Part shown: in pieces, positions 59,346 through 64,000 of the stretch
Position numbering within the stretch: position 1 is the stretch's first letter
Layout of the letters: each line of letters opens with the position of its first letter
NCBI RefSeq assembly: GCF_022637395.1
Contig: NZ_CP093337.1
Span: 1,596,001 to 1,660,000 of the forward strand
Origin: Shinella sp. H4-D48
Lineage (GTDB): Bacteria > Pseudomonadota > Alphaproteobacteria > Rhizobiales > Rhizobiaceae
Direction: 5' to 3'
DNA length: 64,000 nt
Program-made: the position numbers and the translations under genes
Notes under the pieces: generated by a model
Databases searched by the model: none
What the model saw: only the letters and a program-made list of their open reading frames with translations
Told to the model about the DNA's origin: nothing

Positions 59346-60776
59346 ATGGAAAACACCGGTGACGACGACCGTATCCGCGATGGGCAGGCCGAGCAGGCCA
59401 ATTTTCCGGCCGAGGATATCTATGCCGAGGACGGCTCGATCCGCTCGGATTTCCTCATGCATGTCGGTGCGGCGATTGCCGACCGAGACCTCCTGTTCCT
59501 GCGCCGACATGTGCTGCGGCTGCATGAATCGGAACTGGGCGACCTTCTCGAGGCCATCCAGCCGGAGCAGCGTCACCAGCTCGTTTCGCTTCTGGGCGAC
59601 GATTTCGACCTGTCCGCGCTGACGGAGGTCGATGAGGCGATCCGTCTCGACATCGTCGAGCACATGCCCAACGAGCAGATCGCCGCGGCCATCGGCGAGA
59701 TGGATTCGGACGACGCCGTCTACATTCTGGAAGACCTCGACGAGGCCGATCAGGACGAAATCCTGTCCAAGCTGCCGTTTACCGAGCGCATCCGCCTGCG
59801 CCGCTCGCTGGATTACCCGGAGAGCACCGCGGGCCGGCGCATGCAGACGGAATTCGTCGCCGTGCCGCCGTTCTGGACAATCGGCCAGACCATCGATTAC
59901 CTGCGCGAAGATGCCGACTTGCCGGAGAGCTTCTCGCAGATATTCGTCATCGATCCGACCTTCCGCCTGCTCGGCGCCATCGATCTCGACCGCATTCTGC
60001 GCACGGCGCGCAGCGCGAAGATCGAAACGGTCATGCGCGAGACGAACCACCCCATCCCTGCCGACATGGACCAGGAAGAGGCAGCACAGCTTTTCGAACA
60101 GTATGACCTTCTCTCCGCCGCCGTTGTGGACGAAAACGGCCGCCTTGTCGGCGTTCTGACCATCGACGACGTGGTGGACGTTATTCAGGAAGAGGCCGAG
60201 GAAGACCTCATGCGCCTCGGCGGTGTCGGCGACGAGGAGCTGTCGGATACCACCATCGACACTGTCCGGTCGCGCGCACCCTGGCTTCTGGTCAACCTGC
60301 TCACTGCCTTCCTTGCCGCTTCCGTCATTTCCATGTTCGAGGCGACCATCGAGGAGATTGTGGCACTTGCCGTGCTGATGCCGATCGTCGCCGGCATGGG
60401 TGGCAATGCGGCTTCCCAGACAATGACGGTCACGGTGCGGGCGCTCGCCACGCGCGACCTCGACATTCACAACGCCTGGCGCGTCGTGCGGCGTGAGGCG
60501 GGCGTCGGCGTCCTGCACGGCCTGGCGTTCGGACTTGCCATCGGCTCGGTCGCGGCCTTCTGGTTCCACGATCTGAATATCGGCGGCGTGATCGCCGCCG
60601 CCATGCTGATCAATATGTGCGCGGCCGCCCTTGCCGGTATCATGATCCCCATGCTTCTCGACCGCGCGGGTGCCGACCCCGCGGTCTCCTCAAGCGTCTT
60701 CGTGACCGCCGTTACCGACATTGTGGGCTTCCTCGCCTTTCTGGGGCTGGCGACCTGGTGGTTTGCCGTCCGCTAA
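59346..60776 (+). CDS. mgtE: Magnesium transporter MgtE
   Basis: The 476-residue channel has the MgtE layout. An acidic N-terminal domain with helical repeats spans about residues 35-155. Two CBS domains span about 165-285 (VPPFWTIGQTIDYLRED, NGRLVGVLTIDDVVDVI), where Mg binding gates the pore. Five membrane helices span about 315-476, with PIVAGMGGNAASQTMTVTVRAL in the pore region. It imports Mg2+ (and perhaps Co2+). The start MENTGDDDR at 59346 has AAGGAG seven bases upstream. The leader may be regulatory. Confidence 0.95.
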   Translation: MENTGDDDRIRDGQAEQANFPAEDIYAEDGSIRSDFLMHVGAAIADRDLLFLRRHVLRLHESELGDLLEAIQPEQRHQLVSLLGDDFDLSALTEVDEAIRLDIVEHMPNEQIAAAIGEMDSDDAVYILEDLDEADQDEILSKLPFTERIRLRRSLDYPESTAGRRMQTEFVAVPPFWTIGQTIDYLREDADLPESFSQIFVIDPTFRLLGAIDLDRILRTARSAKIETVMRETNHPIPADMDQEEAAQLFEQYDLLSAAVVDENGRLVGVLTIDDVVDVIQEEAEEDLMRLGGVGDEELSDTTIDTVRSRAPWLLVNLLTAFLAASVISMFEATIEEIVALAVLMPIVAGMGGNAASQTMTVTVRALATRDLDIHNAWRVVRREAGVGVLHGLAFGLAIGSVAAFWFHDLNIGGVIAAAMLINMCAAALAGIMIPMLLDRAGADPAVSSSVFVTAVTDIVGFLAFLGLATWWFAVR

Positions 60777-60806
60777 GGGACGCGAAGGTGTTGGGAAGAC
60801 GGAAAA

Positions 60807-60835
60807 ATTGACTTATACGTAAAAGTCAATAGAAT
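60807..60835 (+). promoter_or_regulatory. MerR-type promoter with palindromic operator
   Basis: ATTGACTT (60807-60814) and AAGTCAAT (60823-60830) are perfect arms around a central TACGTA with one mismatched pair. The left arm contains TTGACT, a good -35 (60808-60813); TAGAAT (60830-60835), 16 bases on, is the -10. A factor bound here would cover the promoter, so autorepression of the MerR gene is likely. Confidence 0.75.
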
Positions 60836-60862
60836 GCCGGTCCATAGAGGATCGGAGCAGGC

Positions 60863-61249
60863 GTGGACAAATACTATACCATAACCGAGTTGACGCGTGA
60901 ATTCGGCGTCTCCACCCGGACCTTGCGCTTCTACGAGGACGAGGGGCTGATCAATCCCGAGCGTCGTGGTCGGACCCGTCTTTTCCGCCCCGCTGACCGC
61001 CGCCTCATTCAGGAAATCCTGCGCGGCCGGCGCATCGGCTTCACGATCGCCGAAATCCGCGACATCATTCGCGTCTACAAGGATCCGCCGGGCGAGATCG
61101 GGCAGCTCGAGTTGCTGATGACGAAGGTCAGCGAAAAGCGGGAAGAGCTGCGCCAGAAGCGGCGCGACATCGAGGAAACACTGGCCGAACTCGACAATGT
61201 CGAGGAAGCCTGTCTCACGCGCCTCGCCGAGATCGGCGTAGGCACGTAA
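60863..61249 (+). CDS. MerR-family transcriptional regulator
   Basis: A 128-residue regulator. Residues about 5-72 form the MerR winged helix (YTITELTREFGVSTRTLRFYEDEGLI, NPERRGRTRLFRPADRRLI), followed by an antiparallel coiled-coil dimer helix (about 85-120). There are no cysteine-rich metal motifs. The N-terminal half and length recall LiuR-type regulators of branched-chain amino acid or fatty acid catabolism in Proteobacteria; that is a weak inference. The start is a GTG at 60863 with GGAG six bases upstream. A palindromic operator covers its promoter. Confidence 0.87.
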   Translation: MDKYYTITELTREFGVSTRTLRFYEDEGLINPERRGRTRLFRPADRRLIQEILRGRRIGFTIAEIRDIIRVYKDPPGEIGQLELLMTKVSEKREELRQKRRDIEETLAELDNVEEACLTRLAEIGVGT

Positions 61250-61301
61250 TCTTTGCCTTCACGACGACGATTATAAACCGGTCGCCGGCTTACCGCGCGG
61301 C

Positions 61302-61775
61302 TCAGATCCAGCGCGTCGTATGGTGGCAGTAGCGCTCGAAATCCACGCCGAAGCGGGAGAGCAGGTGCAGTTCCTCGCGCTTGATGGCGACGAGGCTGGT
61401 CAGGGCCGCGGCGGCCATGGCCGTCATGATGCACCAGGGATTGAGCATCGCAAGACCGATGCCGGCCGTCGCCAGCGTATAGCCGAGATAGATCGGATTG
61501 CGGGTGAATCGATAGGGGCCTGACGTCACGAGGTGGGTGGAGCAGCGGTTCGGCAGGATCGTCGTGTGGCAGTCGACCAGCGTGCGCATCGCCCAGACAT
61601 CGAGAATGACTGCCGTGGCGATCAGCACGCCGCCGGCCGCCCGCGCGATCCAGATATTGGTTTCCGCCACCGACAGCGGGAAATAGGCCTGAAGCAGGAA
61701 GGCTGCCGCAATGGCCGCGCCATAGATGAAGGGCGGCCAGGGAAAGGCGAGCGGTTTCATGCGATAGGCATTCAT
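61302..61775 (-). CDS. Isoprenylcysteine carboxyl methyltransferase-like membrane protein
   Basis: A 157-residue protein with about four membrane helices and the conserved catalytic end GPYRFTRNPIYLGYTL and FGVDFERYC of the isoprenylcysteine/phospholipid methyltransferase fold. Bacterial members probably methylate small lipids or thiols by S-adenosylmethionine; the substrate here is unknown. AAGGAG lies seven bases before the ATG at 61775. It begins four bases after the stop of the HGSNAT-like gene and the two are likely co-translated. Confidence 0.82.
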   Translation of the reverse strand: MNAYRMKPLAFPWPPFIYGAAIAAAFLLQAYFPLSVAETNIWIARAAGGVLIATAVILDVWAMRTLVDCHTTILPNRCSTHLVTSGPYRFTRNPIYLGYTLATAGIGLAMLNPWCIMTAMAAAALTSLVAIKREELHLLSRFGVDFERYCHHTTRWI

Positions 61776-61779
61776 GATC

Positions 61780-62817
61780 CTACTCCTTCAGGTCGGTCGT
61801 CGCCTCTGCAGCCGCCGTGCACTGCGATGACATGCGGGTGATCCGCTCGTCCGTCGCCACGTTGATCGCGCCCCGGTTGAGGTCGGCGAACAGGTTCTCA
61901 TTTACAAGACTGTCCAGCGTGCAGCTGCAGAAGCTCTGGCAGAAGCCGGGGCTGCGCTCGCTTTCGCAGGTTTTCGTGCAACTCTTGGTATACGCTTCCA
62001 TCGGATTCGCCGCAACAGGCGGAATGACGAGAAAGGCACCATAGACGAGCGCGATCAGCAGGGGCTGATGCACAAGGTAGATGGCGAGACTGTGGCGGCC
62101 GGCCTGCTCCAGAAGGGTTTTCCACCAGCGTTTTGTGGTGTGGCCGAAACCGGCAAGACGCGCGGGAAGCGCGCTTGCAACGAACAGTCTGGCGAGCGCG
62201 ATGCCGAGCAGCACGGGCGCGATCCATGGCAGGAGCGGCACATAGTCGTTCGAGCGCGGAATATCGATCGAGAGCCCGACCCACCATAGCGCGGGATGGT
62301 CGAACAGCGGCGCGCGCAGGTAAAGCGGTGCGACCACGGCGGCCGCCGCCGCCAGCAGCGTCACGACGACCGGCAGCCGCACGAAGACAAGGCCGATCAG
62401 GCTCGCTGCCACGATGGCGTGCAGGATACCGAAGAAGATGAAGGTGTCCGGGAAGGCGAACCACGTCGCCACGCTGATGGCGGCTGCGGCAAGGGCGATT
62501 TTGCCAAGGCGGATGAAATACGGCCTCGGCCGGAACCCTCGGGCGTGGCCAAGTACCAGGCTGAAGCCGACCAGGAAGAGGAAGCTACCGGCAATGAGGC
62601 GCGCGAAGATGCGCCAGCCGCCCGTCGTTGCCGTTTCCGCGTCGATATAGCCGAAATAGCCGAGGTCCCAGGTGAAATGGTAGATCGCCATGGCGATCAG
62701 CGCGACGCCGCGCGCCTGGTCGATTAGTGGTATGCGCGGCAGCGGCCGGCTTGCCGTGCCTGTTTCCTGCGCATCTCCGTCAATCACCGTCGTCGTCATG
62801 GGTCGGGGTCGCCGCAT
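61780..62817 (-). CDS. HGSNAT-like membrane acetyltransferase with cysteine-rich tail
   Basis: A 345-residue protein with about eight to nine membrane helices. IDQARGVALIAMAIYHFTWDLGYFG at residues about 32-55 and RLIAGSFLFLVGFSLVL are the start of the heparan-alpha-glucosaminide N-acetyltransferase catalytic (DUF1624) family, which moves acetyl groups across the membrane. The C-terminus (after about residue 275) is unusual: a soluble tail with six cysteines (CTKTCES, FCQSFCSC and a later C) not expected in the family. The ATG at 62817 is used, though 62799 is possible and ribosome sites are weak. The acceptor is unknown. Confidence 0.78.
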   Translation of the reverse strand: MRRPRPMTTTVIDGDAQETGTASRPLPRIPLIDQARGVALIAMAIYHFTWDLGYFGYIDAETATTGGWRIFARLIAGSFLFLVGFSLVLGHARGFRPRPYFIRLGKIALAAAAISVATWFAFPDTFIFFGILHAIVAASLIGLVFVRLPVVVTLLAAAAAVVAPLYLRAPLFDHPALWWVGLSIDIPRSNDYVPLLPWIAPVLLGIALARLFVASALPARLAGFGHTTKRWWKTLLEQAGRHSLAIYLVHQPLLIALVYGAFLVIPPVAANPMEAYTKSCTKTCESERSPGFCQSFCSCTLDSLVNENLFADLNRGAINVATDERITRMSSQCTAAAEATTDLKE

Positions 62818-62900
62818 TGCATGGATCCATTATAGAATGTCACGCCAAGCTTGCGCCGGGCGGATGGCCGAAAGGTGGCAAATCGGGAGATGACAAAGCC

Positions 62901-63590
62901 TCAGTCGAGACTTTCAAGGACAGCCAGGCGGGCTTCCGAATAGAACTGCCGGCGCACGAGCACGATGATGATGCCGATGGTCGTCGCGATGAAGAGGTAG
63001 GGGCTGACGAACCAGCCGAGATATCCGATTGACAGAAAAATCGCCCGAAGCCCCATGTTGAAGTGCTTGGCCGCGAGGATGTTCATGCGGATGACGCGGT
63101 CGGCGGCGAGATCGGCGCCGGCCGGATCCTTGTGGATCTCGCCGCTCATCGGAATGGCGCCCAGGAGGATGGTGCAGTAGTTGAACAGCCGGTAGGACCA
63201 GCCGAATTTGAAGAAGGCGTAACCGAAGATCACGGCGAGCCCGCCGACCTTCATCTCGAAGCCGGCCCGGCTGGCGCGGAACACGCCAGGCAGGTCGTTG
63301 AAGATCGCAAAGACCTGTTCGGTGGCACCGAGCAACGCAAAGCAGCTGCCGAGCGCCAGCAGCGACGTCGACGCGAAGAAGGCCGTGCCGTTCTGAAGCC
63401 CCGCCATGATCTGCGTATCGATCATGCGCAGGTCGCGCTGCATGGCGTTGCGGATCCAGCGCGCACGCTGCGAACTCATCGCGCGGGTGAGGCTTACGCG
63501 GTTGAACAGACGCTTTCGGTCGGTGATCGAGGAATACCCGATCCACAGGACGATGAAGATGGCGAGGGCGACGAGATCCGGGGTGTTCAT
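62901..63590 (-). CDS. DUF599 membrane protein
   Basis: A 229-residue protein with four membrane helices: N-terminal (about 5-22), about 70-95, 115-135 and 195-215. It matches DUF599, a family of conserved membrane proteins without a known role (patterns TRAMSSQRARWIRNAMQRDLRMIDTQIMAGLQNGTAFFAST). The ATG at 63590 (MNTPDLVALAIF) is preferred; the frame continues upstream but has no signal. It is separate from the HGSNAT-like gene by 83 bases. Confidence 0.8.
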   Translation of the reverse strand: MNTPDLVALAIFIVLWIGYSSITDRKRLFNRVSLTRAMSSQRARWIRNAMQRDLRMIDTQIMAGLQNGTAFFASTSLLALGSCFALLGATEQVFAIFNDLPGVFRASRAGFEMKVGGLAVIFGYAFFKFGWSYRLFNYCTILLGAIPMSGEIHKDPAGADLAADRVIRMNILAAKHFNMGLRAIFLSIGYLGWFVSPYLFIATTIGIIIVLVRRQFYSEARLAVLESLD

Positions 63591-63872
63591 GTTAAAGCGT
63601 TGTGCCACGGTTTTTGCATTTTGCAAGCGGCTGCGAAAGCCGCGTTTGCGCCGTTCAGACCTGGGGCGGGATTGAGGCGGATGCATAATGTGCCCCGTCG
63701 CACTCAAGCGTCTGATTTTGCGACAGGTCATGCGTCTGGCGCGGGTCTCTTATGCTCATCGCGCCTTGCTTTGGCCATCTTTGCCGATTGCGTCTTCATC
63801 AAATCTTCATTAAAAAGCACCCCGTCGGCGCCGATGACGGCTGCCGCTCGACATCTTCCACTTGGGGAAATC

Positions 63873-63974
63873 ATGGAAAGTACCGTTCAGAAGTCCTGCT
63901 GGGGCATCACCGTCCGTGCAGTTCTCGGTTTTGGCATCATTCTGGTCATCGCCCATCTGTTTGGCGGCATCTGA
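63873..63974 (+). CDS. Small membrane peptide, 33 residues
   Basis: A short reading frame, MESTVQKSCWGITVRAVLGF, followed by a hydrophobic stretch and ending IAHLFGGI. It contains one membrane helix of about 17 residues (VRAVLGFGIILVIAHLF) and a GGGGA ribosome site five bases upstream. The helix, ribosome site and a start-to-stop frame support a real gene. No homologous family is recognised. It stands alone, 283 bases from the divergent DUF599 gene. Confidence 0.55.
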   Translation: MESTVQKSCWGITVRAVLGFGIILVIAHLFGGI

Positions 63975-64000
63975 AAAGACCGGGCCACAGCCCCTATATA

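Overview
The window looks like a chromosomal, mostly housekeeping stretch from a GC-rich alphaproteobacterium of the Rhizobiaceae (Sinorhizobium/Ensifer, Rhizobium, Agrobacterium or Shinella type; I cannot fix the genus by eye). The evidence is the rhizobial suf order (cysteine desulfurase, sufB, sufC, sufD, sufS, DUF59 gene, sufA) behind an apparent RirA/Irr double operator, a split purS/purQ/purL FGAM synthase near bolA and grxD, a DUF1476 F1-ATPase zeta-type inhibitor, a DUF1127 peptide, and protein sequences that read like rhizobial orthologues. I saw no rRNA, tRNA, insertion sequence, phage gene or CRISPR array.

Layout. 1-10.5 kb: the 3' end of a GGDEF gene, an AraC/GyrI-type regulator, icd (minus), a secreted protein, the overlapping pair trmJ-murI, a HerA/DUF87-type ATPase, rpsD, glsA, ttcA and an inositol-monophosphatase-family gene. 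10.5-20 kb (mainly minus): a Bcr/CflA-type exporter, grxD, two small uncharacterised genes, bolA, purL, a MocR-type regulator divergent from a DUF1127 gene, a lipoprotein, purQ, a small coiled-coil gene, purS and purC. 20-30 kb: the zeta-type inhibitor, a large PAS-GGDEF-EAL protein, an RBBP9-like hydrolase, purB, a DUF2259/membrane-protein pair, rpe, a P1-family peptidase, a periplasmic binding protein, a flavin reductase and a TfoX-like protein. 30-43.7 kb: Nudix hydrolase, DEAD-box helicase, LytM/M23 peptidase, DUF455 protein, Bcp peroxiredoxin, a 1129-residue AsmA-like protein, a transglutaminase-like protein, tyrS, anmK, a membrane diguanylate cyclase and an alpha/beta hydrolase.

43.7-51 kb is the seven-gene suf operon for Fe-S cluster assembly. 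51-58.5 kb holds an overlapping histidine kinase/response regulator pair and the glycine cleavage operon gcvT-gcvH-gcvP (minus) behind a tandem glycine riboswitch. 58-64 kb holds a DUF2171 protein, a deformylase homologue lacking metal ligands, mgtE, a MerR regulator with a near-perfect palindromic operator, an isoprenylcysteine-methyltransferase-like protein, an HGSNAT-like membrane protein with a cysteine-rich tail, a DUF599 protein and a 33-codon membrane peptide.

How the genes connect. Five purine genes (purC, purS, purQ, purL, purB) lie within 12 kb, and glycine cleavage supplies the one-carbon units that pathway consumes. BolA and the CGFS glutaredoxin, partners in Fe-S trafficking, sit 30 kb from the suf operon. 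I found no obviously new multi-gene system. The best leads are regulatory (the iron-responsive suf promoter with an internal terminator-like hairpin, the nearly leaderless MocR gene, the MerR operator, the structured mgtE leader) and uncharacterised genes embedded in core operons (coiled-coil gene between purS and purQ, basic repeat protein next to bolA, deformylase pseudoenzyme, HerA-like ATPase between murI and rpsD).
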